Assembly (NCBI RefSeq): GCF_000373105.1
Contig: NZ_KB890446.1
Coordinates: forward strand, 1-64,000
Length of the DNA stretch: 64,000 bases
Origin: Neolewinella persica DSM 23188
GTDB taxonomy: Bacteria; Bacteroidota; Bacteroidia; Chitinophagales; Saprospiraceae
Reading direction: 5' to 3'
Under the pieces are notes generated by a model, which saw only the letters and a list, made by a program, of their open reading frames with translations, was not told the origin of the DNA and made no database searches. The translations under genes and the position numbers were made by a program. Positions 8,028 to 15,446 of the stretch are shown in pieces. Every line of letters begins with the position of its first letter. Positions within the stretch are counted from its first letter, which is position 1.

Positions 8028-10011
8028 ACCCACCCTATACGCCCTCCTCATCGCCATCGGCGATTACCAGTCGCCAGTGAGTAAGCTGGCCGGAACAATT
8101 GCTGATTTGCGGGACATGGAGACCTACCTGAAAGAGGTGGAAGCGGATCATTTCACAGTAGATATCCGGACGCTGAAGGAAGACCAGGCCACCAAGGACA
8201 ACATCATCGTCGCCTGCCTGGAGCACTTCTGCAAGGCCGGGCCAGAAGACAGTGTATTACTCTTCTTCGCCGGGCACGGTACCCGGGAATACGCCCACTC
8301 CTCCGTCTGGACCACAGAAACCAATAACCTCTTGGAATGCCTGGTGTGCTACGACGGGGTGAAGATCGACGAAGAAGGGGAGTTGACCACCAACCTGCTG
8401 GCCGACAAAGAGCTCCGGTACTTACTCCACGAAGCCAGTAGCAAGGGTGCCCACGTAAGTGCTGTTTTCGACTGCTGCAACTCGGGGGAGAATACCCGGA
8501 GTGCGCTGCCGCAGGTGGTCCGCCGGTTTACGCCACCGAGCAATGGCGCCACTGCTTTTCCCCGTCGGAGCCTGAACCAGTTTTTCTTCTGGGCTGATTT
8601 GAAAGCCAAAGCACTGATCAACGATGAGGTGCAACCGCTGTCTACCTGGCTGCCCGAAGGGCGGCACGTACAGCTGGCGGCCTGCCGTGGGCGAGAGTTT
8701 GCCTACGAGAATACGGAGACCAACCGGGGTGCCTTTACCGAAAGCCTGGTGACCACGCTGCGAAAATCCGGAGGAAAAGTTACCTACCGTGACCTGCAGG
8801 CCGAAGTAAGTAATAACCTGCGCGGCCGTTTTGACCAACAGCCGGAGGCCTACCCCTCCACTAACCCGGAAGATCTTTTCAGCACCTTTCTGGGAAAGGC
8901 CGTGGAACCCCGCCCCAACTACGGCATTGTGCAGTACAACCAGCCGGAAGATGGTGAGGCTCGCTGGGTCATCAATATGGGTGGCATCAGTGGATTAACT
9001 CAGATTGGCACTAAAGTATTAGTGGATACCCCTGATGGTCAGTTGGCGGCTGAGGTAAGCCGGGTAAACCTTGCCTTCAGCGAACTTTCCTTTGCACCTG
9101 CGGCCGCGCCTGATCCAACGAATACCTATCGAGGTGTTCCCAGCACCCAACATCTACCGGCCCTTCCGATCCTCGTTTCCTTTGCCGCTCATGCTCCGGC
9201 ACCGATAATTGCGGCCCTGACCAAACTCCTCTCCGAAAAATCAACGCTGAAAATCACCGGCAATGCCGCAGCCGCGAAGTATGAATTATCCGCCGATGAG
9301 GAGAAATCCTGGCTTACCCTGCCCGGCGATCACCGCCCGCTCATTCACCCGGTTCAGCTTGATGACACAAATTTCACCCTGACCTGGAATCGCTACTTCG
9401 ATCACCTCGTAGAGTGGCACCGCTTGCTCGACCTGGAAAATCCTGCACCGTTCCGATTCAAAAAATTCCCCCTCCAAATCACCCTCGGTGTCCTGGACGA
9501 AAACGAGCAGGAGACGGAACTGCCCGACCGGGAATACCATCAACTGACCTTCTTACCGGATGCCGAAGAGGGGCAACATCGGACCATTAGTTTCCGGATC
9601 AGGAACACCCACGATACGGAGCTTTTCGTAGCTCTCCTGGCCTTTGGCCGTGATTTCTTATGTACCAGTAAGTTTCTTACCCCTTCCGTAGTCGCCCTGC
9701 CTACCGGAAGTTCTACGGCCATTTTTAATGACCGGCGTAACCCCGGGCAACTACAAGTCGAGCCCAATGATTATATGGTAAAGGACCGTTGGCCGGTAGA
9801 CAGCATCTGGATTAAGTGCATCGCCTCCACCAACGAAACAGCGTTGAAGTCAGCCGTCCAGGAGTTTGAGTTACAGGCGCTACCCCACCCGCATTCCCGC
9901 GAAAAAAATTTCCGGTCCATCACTCCTTATAAGCCCCGACGGACGGGACCGGACTGGATCACCCGCACCTTCAGGTTTGACTTTAAGCTGGAGGGCTCTA
10001 GTACAGTGTAA
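8011..10011 (+). CDS. Caspase-family (C14) protease, 666 aa
   Basis: The N-terminal half is a caspase/metacaspase fold beginning LYALLIAIGDYQ. Catalytic His89 sits in LLFFAGHG and catalytic Cys156 in VFDCCNSGE; the QLAACR..EFAYE segment at about 217-232 is also typical. The domain ends near residue 290. The C-terminal 370 residues contain beta-rich modules that I cannot name. A dispersed 20-mer at 9092-9111 encodes FAPAAAP at about residues 360-366, in an inter-domain linker. The ATG overlaps the upstream gene by 17 nt, so it is the last gene of the operon. Likely role: executioner protease released by the STAND switch. Convergent with the next gene and followed by a hairpin. Confidence 0.9.
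   Translation: MASKTKPTLYALLIAIGDYQSPVSKLAGTIADLRDMETYLKEVEADHFTVDIRTLKEDQATKDNIIVACLEHFCKAGPEDSVLLFFAGHGTREYAHSSVWTTETNNLLECLVCYDGVKIDEEGELTTNLLADKELRYLLHEASSKGAHVSAVFDCCNSGENTRSALPQVVRRFTPPSNGATAFPRRSLNQFFFWADLKAKALINDEVQPLSTWLPEGRHVQLAACRGREFAYENTETNRGAFTESLVTTLRKSGGKVTYRDLQAEVSNNLRGRFDQQPEAYPSTNPEDLFSTFLGKAVEPRPNYGIVQYNQPEDGEARWVINMGGISGLTQIGTKVLVDTPDGQLAAEVSRVNLAFSELSFAPAAAPDPTNTYRGVPSTQHLPALPILVSFAAHAPAPIIAALTKLLSEKSTLKITGNAAAAKYELSADEEKSWLTLPGDHRPLIHPVQLDDTNFTLTWNRYFDHLVEWHRLLDLENPAPFRFKKFPLQITLGVLDENEQETELPDREYHQLTFLPDAEEGQHRTISFRIRNTHDTELFVALLAFGRDFLCTSKFLTPSVVALPTGSSTAIFNDRRNPGQLQVEPNDYMVKDRWPVDSIWIKCIASTNETALKSAVQEFELQALPHPHSREKNFRSITPYKPRRTGPDWITRTFRFDFKLEGSSTV
9092..9111 (+). repeat. 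Dispersed GC-rich 20-mer inside the caspase gene
   Basis: ttgcacctgcggccgcgcct, read in frame as APAAAP in a linker between the protease and C-terminal modules. Confidence 0.8.
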
Positions 10012-10041
10012 CATCATCCATAGCTTGATCTAAATCGCCTT

Positions 10042-10108
10042 GGCTCCGCTCGGCGACCGATCCCAGGTGCGGAAGATCATCGCGCAGGAAGGGTCGCCGA
10101 GCGAAGCC
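10042..10108. terminator. Hairpin between convergent genes
   Basis: ggctccgctcggcgacc (10042-10058) pairs with ggtcgccgagcgaagcc (10092-10108) at 16 of 17 positions around a 33-nt loop. It lies between the convergent caspase and T9SS genes. There is no T run, so intrinsic termination is uncertain; it may be a repeat element. Confidence 0.5.
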
Positions 10109-10166
10109 GGGGAAATCAATTTCAGGCTCATTTGGCCATACAGGTAGCTTTTGAACTACAAACTAC

Positions 10167-11831
10167 TTACTGTACCACCACAGTCTCCGTTACCACATAA
10201 TCTTCTCCCCGGAGGTGGAGAAAGTAGGTGCCAGTGGGCAGGTTCATCGCGCTACGGTCGAGATTAAGCCGGGTTTCGACACCGGCAGATAGTTGCTGAG
10301 CGGGCCAGCTCATCAGTTGGCGGCCCAGCAGGTCTACCAATCGAACATCAACCGTGTGGGAGTTGGCCGGAGTGATGGAGAGCTGGCCGCGATCCGTCAT
10401 GGGGTTGGGGAATACCTTCCAGGTCACCCGCTCCTGAGCGAGCGGAGAAGCACTGGAGACGGTCATTGGCGCACCGTAGGTGTAATCAACGTCATGGATA
10501 AAATTAGCCAGGGTCAGGGATTGATCGACATTCGTAATCCGGAATCTTGCCTGGTCGATGTGGCGGTCACGGGCAGTAACGGTGAAAAAATCGTCGACTG
10601 GTGTTTCTCCTCTGCGATAAACTCCTGAAGGGCTACCAGCATAATTATCAACTAATTCTCCTTCCTTAAGCGGGCGCATAAATACCCTCACGCTGGAAGC
10701 GGTCTGGTTGTTGAGCGTGTAGTAGGCGTTGACCTTTTCGTCATGGGGCAGGCGGGCAGGGCTCGGTGGGCACATCACCAGGTCCTTGAGTTGCAGCTCT
10801 CCGAAATAGAGGTCCGTAGGATAAAATATCTCCAACAACGTCTCCGATTGATCAGGGTTAACTGCCAGGAAACGAATATGATCCACCCGCTGGTTATTGG
10901 CAGAAATAGTAAAGCCACAGTCGCTGTCACCCGTTCCCATATACACTCCGGAACCACAGGCTCCGTAGCCGGGAGTAAGGCCTCCGTTAGTAACCGGGCG
11001 CGGAAATATGCGTACGCCCGCAGCCTCGGAGGTAGCATAGTCAAACTCGACGGTCCGGTTTTCGCCGTTCGGGGCGAAGGGGCTGCCGAGCATCGTAACG
11101 TCGGTTACTTTTACGGTACTCCAGTACCAGTTCACGGGGATGAAGAACTCCTGGAGTAGCGTGCTTTGATCATCGTTCAGTATCCTGACGCGCAGGGAAT
11201 CCACCCGGACATTGACGCCACTATTGATCCGGAAATTAACCGTCTGGCTACCCGTTCCGGTGAAAAGAGCGGACCCACTTGCACCGTAGCCCGGCGTAAG
11301 GGCACCGTCGGTAAAAGGGCGGATAAAAATACGCGCACCACCAGTGTGCCGGATGTCGTAATCGAAGGAAACTTCTACGGGTTCTCCCAGTAAAAAAGAG
11401 GCGACCGCTTGATCGGCAGAGAAGGCAAAGTCATGGACACCATTTTCGTAGAACTCGTAATGCACGGGCACGTAAAATTCCCGGAGGGTTTCAGATTGGT
11501 CAGCATTGGTGACCAGGAAACGTAGTTCTTCGACCGTTGGACCAGCAGTATTTATGGTAAAATTGGCTTCCGAATTACCCGTACCGGTGTATACCGGAGA
11601 ACCGGAGGCACTGTAGCCCGGTGTGAGTGCACCATCAGTGAAAGGTCGCACGAAAATGCGGGCACCACCGGGTTCATCAATGGTATAATCAAAGTCGACG
11701 TAAACCTTTTCCCCCGCAGCGTAAGCGCCAGTACGCGTACCGGAGCGGAGGTCAATGCCACAAATATCATTTTGGGCGAAAGTCAGGGAGGTTACGAAAA
11801 GGAGAAAAAAAAGGGTCAAGTTGGTTTTCAT
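10167..11831 (-). CDS. Secreted repeat protein with T9SS type A sorting domain, 554 aa
   Basis: The start chosen is the ATG at 11831, which gives a clean signal peptide (hydrophobic core LTLFFLLFVTSLTFA, cleavage before QND). An upstream in-frame ATG at 11906 would add 25 charged residues. The mature protein has four beta-sandwich-like repeats of about 105 residues. Each carries a segment like ARIFVRPFTDGALTPGY followed by GTG and RFLVTNADQSETL. The C-terminal 85 residues (VFPNPMTDRGQL ... PTGTYFLHLRG ... VVVQ) are a type IX secretion sorting signal, so the protein should be exported and attached to the cell surface. Function unknown; binding or adhesion is plausible. Confidence 0.9.
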   Translation of the reverse strand: MKTNLTLFFLLFVTSLTFAQNDICGIDLRSGTRTGAYAAGEKVYVDFDYTIDEPGGARIFVRPFTDGALTPGYSASGSPVYTGTGNSEANFTINTAGPTVEELRFLVTNADQSETLREFYVPVHYEFYENGVHDFAFSADQAVASFLLGEPVEVSFDYDIRHTGGARIFIRPFTDGALTPGYGASGSALFTGTGSQTVNFRINSGVNVRVDSLRVRILNDDQSTLLQEFFIPVNWYWSTVKVTDVTMLGSPFAPNGENRTVEFDYATSEAAGVRIFPRPVTNGGLTPGYGACGSGVYMGTGDSDCGFTISANNQRVDHIRFLAVNPDQSETLLEIFYPTDLYFGELQLKDLVMCPPSPARLPHDEKVNAYYTLNNQTASSVRVFMRPLKEGELVDNYAGSPSGVYRRGETPVDDFFTVTARDRHIDQARFRITNVDQSLTLANFIHDVDYTYGAPMTVSSASPLAQERVTWKVFPNPMTDRGQLSITPANSHTVDVRLVDLLGRQLMSWPAQQLSAGVETRLNLDRSAMNLPTGTYFLHLRGEDYVVTETVVVQ

Positions 11832-11968
11832 AAAAAGCGAATTAGGGATGAACCGGTCTCCAAATCGGATAACTGGCAATACACTTTTATGATTTTTGAA
11901 AGGCAAACGTTACAGTAAGAGGTGTTAAATCGATAAAATCAGGCAATCATCTTGCTATTTAACCTGGT

Positions 11969-12027
11969 TTGCACCAGCGGCCGCGCCTGAATTTCCAGAT
12001 AGTCAGAAGGCGCGAACGCAGGTGCAA
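11969..12027. repeat. Inverted pair of dispersed 20-mers
   Basis: ttgcaccagcggccgcgcct (11969-11988, forward) and aggcgcgaacgcaggtgcaa (12008-12027, reverse) are 19 bp apart and pair at most positions, giving a long stem. The spacer contains the word ccagatagtcagaag, related to the octad words at 29713-29790. The pair lies between two minus-strand genes and could fold into a terminator-like hairpin in the RNA. Confidence 0.8.
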
Positions 12028-12088
12028 AAAATGGTTTACGGAACAGAGCGTTAAAAACCAATTCCTTGTACTACCTCTTTGACGACGC

Positions 12089-12943
12089 TTAAATATCAAC
12101 ATTCAAGACCCGAAATTCAACCCGGCTATTAACGCTGTGCTCGTATTCTGAGCAGTTAACGCCATCGGCACAACGGTTCTTCAACTGGCTTTCGCCATAA
12201 CCACGGCTAACTATCCGGGCCCGGTTAACCGTTTGGGTAACCAGGTAGTCGGCAATAGCCTTTGCCCGTCGTTCAGACAGGACCTGATTTGCCCCCGCAC
12301 TGCCACGGGAATCGGTATGGGCATTGATTTGGATGCGCAAATTCGGACGTTCCTTAAGCAGGCTTAGCAGGCGTTCATTTACGACGTAACGGTTGTCTTT
12401 AGAAAGCGCAGCAGATTCATCCGCGAAAGTGATGGGCAATTCATTATAGCTGGTTAGCTCGCAGTCAATTTCTTCGTAGCTGGTCAGGCCACCTTTTTCA
12501 ATCAGCTCCTCAAATTCTACGATCTTCCAAAAAGGATTTCCCAGTGTTGTATCGATTGGGCTATAAATAGTCTCCTTAACGGCAGGGTAGGTTTTGAAGC
12601 ATAGTACCTGGCAATCATCGGGATCGTCAGATTTACAACCTTCGTAAGTAGTCGATTCCCACTGACTCATTTCAGGGATGATCGTTAACTGCGTCAGCCT
12701 ATGAGGAAAATCCCTTGCTTCCTCCTCGGTATAGGTCAGGTATTCTTTCTCGTACACCTCGTATTCGTCTGGTGTGACGCAGCGAACGTAGCACTTATTT
12801 GGATCGGGGTTAGCAGGCAAGTTAGCACTGCTTCGCTGGTTGGCGAAGGCGGAGCTATTGTTGTAATTGGTATTTCCGGGGGTATAGGTTCCGCAGGCCG
12901 TTAATAAAACCGCGATGGAAAGAAATAGAAAAAAATGCTTCAT
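12089..12943 (-). CDS. OmpA-family outer membrane lipoprotein, 284 aa
   Basis: The N-terminal signal peptide ends in a lipobox (AVLLTAC, Cys17), so the protein is a lipoprotein. The C-terminal part, about residues 175-284, is an OmpA/Pal-type peptidoglycan-binding domain: ITFADESAALS, then LRIQINAHTDSRGSAGANQ, then LSERRAKAIADYL and RIVSRGYGES. The middle region is Cys- and Tyr-rich and not recognised. The likely role is anchoring the outer membrane to peptidoglycan. It is not obviously in an operon with its neighbours; the dispersed-repeat element 12970-13085 lies upstream. Confidence 0.9.
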   Translation of the reverse strand: MKHFFLFLSIAVLLTACGTYTPGNTNYNNSSAFANQRSSANLPANPDPNKCYVRCVTPDEYEVYEKEYLTYTEEEARDFPHRLTQLTIIPEMSQWESTTYEGCKSDDPDDCQVLCFKTYPAVKETIYSPIDTTLGNPFWKIVEFEELIEKGGLTSYEEIDCELTSYNELPITFADESAALSKDNRYVVNERLLSLLKERPNLRIQINAHTDSRGSAGANQVLSERRAKAIADYLVTQTVNRARIVSRGYGESQLKNRCADGVNCSEYEHSVNSRVEFRVLNVDI

Positions 12944-12969
12944 TGTTAATGGTATTTAGGTTAAAAGGT

Positions 12970-13085
12970 GGGCGCGGCCGCTGGTGCAAAGAAAAGGATA
13001 AAGGAGCAAAGAAGAGGAGGCTGTGCCCCGGGAAAAAGGAAATTCCTCCAATCTTCCTTACACCTTCCCCGACAGCTATCGGGAG
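12970..13085. repeat. Composite element: 20-mer, inverted purine/pyrimidine octads, palindrome
   Basis: gggcgcggccgctggtgcaa (from 12970) is followed by a purine array with roughly 8-bp period (about 12992-13020). Next come a ccccggg core, a complementary pyrimidine array (about 13041-13066) and the palindrome cccgacagctatcggg (13068-13083). The order of parts resembles the element at 27514-27737. Confidence 0.6.
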
Positions 13086-13101
13086 GGCTAAAATCAAACA
13101 A

Positions 13102-13635
13102 TCATCCTTTTTTTATCAGGCTCAGAATTTGTTCCACAAAAGTCCGTGCCCTGACCTCTTTCAGCTCCGAGTAGGCGGCCTTATCCTGCTTAGCAGTATT
13201 GGCAATCTCTTGTTTTAAGCCTTCGTATTCGTCCCTGGCCCAGGCGTGCTCTCTGAGGTAATTACGGAAACTAAGGTGGCGATGTAGTTCCGGGCTGTCG
13301 GGCGGACATACGTACAAATGGTGGCTGATTCGATCCAGGACCGGATGTCCGGGAGCCCGGCCATCCCGCTTGAAGACCTCCCGCTTAGGGATACCATAAT
13401 CGCCAACGTGGTTATACTCCAAAGACTTTAATGCCGATGAAACCTTCTCAAACGCCGCAGCATTTGGCAACTCTATATCGATGTCAATGATTGGTTTTGC
13501 CCCCAGCCCAGGTACAGAGGTGCTACCGATATGATGTACGGTGACATCTAAGCCTTTTGTTGCAGATTCAAGGACTTTTGAGATTTCGAGAAAGGCTTTC
13601 TCCCAATCTTCAGTGTACGGTTGAATTAGACGCAT
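13102..13635 (-). CDS. GrpB/UPF0157 family protein, 177 aa
   Basis: Full-length GrpB-like protein of the nucleotidyltransferase superfamily. Diagnostic segments are the VHHIGSTSVPGLGAKPIIDI motif near residues 35-54, with the Asp-x-Asp pair (DIDIE) after it, and LRDHLYVC-like text at about 105-112 (SHHLYVCPPDSPE). The biochemical role of the family is not settled; some members are fused to dephospho-CoA kinase. It stands alone on the minus strand with no clear partner. Confidence 0.88.
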   Translation of the reverse strand: MRLIQPYTEDWEKAFLEISKVLESATKGLDVTVHHIGSTSVPGLGAKPIIDIDIELPNAAAFEKVSSALKSLEYNHVGDYGIPKREVFKRDGRAPGHPVLDRISHHLYVCPPDSPELHRHLSFRNYLREHAWARDEYEGLKQEIANTAKQDKAAYSELKEVRARTFVEQILSLIKKG

Positions 13636-13751
13636 GGGTTAATTTAATAACGCGAATCAATAGTTAAAAGCAATGACCTTTCCAACCCAAAACACCTTGA
13701 CTTTACCGTGGTAACTACGAGGGTCGCCCCTGCAAATCGGGCATTTGAGGG

Positions 13752-13774
13752 CCGTCGAGGCTGCGCCTCGACGG
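13752..13774. repeat. Perfect 9-bp hairpin downstream of gltD
   Basis: ccgtcgagg-ctgcg-cctcgacgg lies about 100 bp beyond the gltD stop. It has no T run on either strand, so it may stabilise the gltBD mRNA end rather than terminate it. Confidence 0.5.
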
Positions 13775-13876
13775 AATTATGGTACCCTTTCTGTACGGAC
13801 GTCCCTTGCGGGCACCTGGCACAGCTTAAATAAGGGTGCTGTTTTTAGGCCTTGATTCGCGTTATTGAGTGATGAA

Positions 13877-15358
13877 CTAAACCTGCAACGCAAGTTGCCC
13901 ACCATCCTTACTCTCCAGCAAGGATGTTCCGTCTTCGCTCAGGAAAGCATCTACGGAGCGGGCGCATTCCCGGCCTTCAGAAATGGCCCAGACAACGAGA
14001 CTCTGACCTCGACGCATATCACCTGCGGCAAAGACTTTAGGCACGCTGGTCTGGTAGTTGTGCTCAGGGTTGGCAGCTACGTTACCACGCGCATCGAGCC
14101 CGACGCTCAGCTTATCCAGTAAGCCCTCTTGCTGCGGATGCAGAAAGCCGGCGGCGATAAGTAGCAGTTGACAGGGGATTTCGCGTTCTGAGCCTTCGAT
14201 CTTGACAAAGGTGTTGCGGCCAGAGGCATCTTTACCCCAGCGGATGTTCACCGTCTGGATCGCCCGCAGCTTACCTTCTTCATCTCCGAGGAATTTCTCC
14301 GTCAGTACCGCCCATTCCCGCTCACAGCCTTCTTCGTGGCTGGTACTGGTTCGGAGGATCATTGGCCAGTTTGGCCAGGTATCCGGCCCCGCAACCGCTC
14401 CGGGCTTCCACATCAATTCAATCTGAGTGACGGATTTAGCACCGTGCCGGTTGCTTGTCCCCACGCAATCCGCTCCGGTATCTCCGCCACCGATAACGAC
14501 GACGTCCCGTCCTTCGGCATGGATTTGCTTGAAGCTGGTGAGGTCGTCCCCGGCTACCCGTTTATTGTTTTGATCGAGGAACTCCATGGCAAAATGAACA
14601 CCGTCCAGTTCGCGACCGGGCAATTTGAGGTCACGGGGGATGGTCGACCCACCGGCCAGCACTACCGCATCGTTGTTACGTACCAGCTGCTTAGCGTCTA
14701 CATTGCCGCCTACATCCGCATTTACCTCAAAGCTGATGCCTTCTGCTTCCATCAGCTCGACACGGCGGTCGATGATGTGCTTTTCCATTTTGAAGTCCGG
14801 GATACCGTACCTCAACAATCCCCCAATGCGGGTATTGCGTTCATAGACGGTGACGTTGTGCCCCGCCTTATTGAGCTGCGCTGCAGCGGCAAGCCCAGCC
14901 GGGCCGGAGCCAACTACTGCTACCTTTTTTCCGGTCCGATTACTCGGCGGGTTCGGTCGGGCATAACCCCGGGCGAACGCTTCCTCGGCAATACTTTTTT
15001 CTATGTGCTCAATGGTTACCGCCGGTTGGTTAATTCCCAAAACACAGGCAGCTTCGCAGGGTGCCGGGCAAATACGGCCCGTGAACTCAGGAAAATTATT
15101 GGTTTCACTCAGTATCTCCCACGCCACTTGCCAGTCTTGCTGGTAAACAGCGTCGTTGAACTCAGGAATAATGTTGCCTAAAGGGCATTCGCTGTGGCAA
15201 AATGGAACACCACAGTCCATACACCGACTGGCCTGTTTGATGGTTTTCTCTTCTGCCATCGGTTCGTACAGCTCCTTCCAGTCATTGACGCGTACCTCTA
15301 CGGGGCGTTTACCGGGGAGTTCTCTTGTTTCATTGAGGAAGCCTTTTGGGTCTGCCAT
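13877..15358 (-). CDS. gltD: Glutamate synthase, small (beta) subunit, 493 aa
   Basis: NADPH-dependent electron-input subunit of glutamate synthase. An N-terminal iron-sulfur domain has Cys motifs CMDCGVPFCHSECPLGN (about residues 46-62) and RICPAPCEAACV. The FAD-binding motif VAVVGSGPAGLAAAAQL starts near residue 148, and a second dinucleotide motif (VVVIGGGDTGADCVG) follows near 287. The start MADPKGFLNE at 15358 fits the family; the frame is open 22 codons further upstream to 15424. It lies 88 bp after gltB on the same strand, the standard gltBD operon order. Confidence 0.96.
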   Translation of the reverse strand: MADPKGFLNETRELPGKRPVEVRVNDWKELYEPMAEEKTIKQASRCMDCGVPFCHSECPLGNIIPEFNDAVYQQDWQVAWEILSETNNFPEFTGRICPAPCEAACVLGINQPAVTIEHIEKSIAEEAFARGYARPNPPSNRTGKKVAVVGSGPAGLAAAAQLNKAGHNVTVYERNTRIGGLLRYGIPDFKMEKHIIDRRVELMEAEGISFEVNADVGGNVDAKQLVRNNDAVVLAGGSTIPRDLKLPGRELDGVHFAMEFLDQNNKRVAGDDLTSFKQIHAEGRDVVVIGGGDTGADCVGTSNRHGAKSVTQIELMWKPGAVAGPDTWPNWPMILRTSTSHEEGCEREWAVLTEKFLGDEEGKLRAIQTVNIRWGKDASGRNTFVKIEGSEREIPCQLLLIAAGFLHPQQEGLLDKLSVGLDARGNVAANPEHNYQTSVPKVFAAGDMRRGQSLVVWAISEGRECARSVDAFLSEDGTSLLESKDGGQLALQV

Positions 15359-15446
15359 GGTTGTATTATTTTTCGTGGCCTTCTGGCTACGGTCGAGGTT
15401 AACTATTGAAGTTGATTGCAGCATAAATGCTGTGGAACCGGATCAG

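Noticed and set aside
11969..12027. Paired 20-mers as integron attC sites
   Set aside because: There is no integrase gene, no RYYYAAC/GTTRRRY core sites, and the copies are inside genes as often as between them.
13752..13774. Hairpin after gltD as a rho-independent terminator
   Set aside because: The stem is perfect, but no T run follows on the minus strand.
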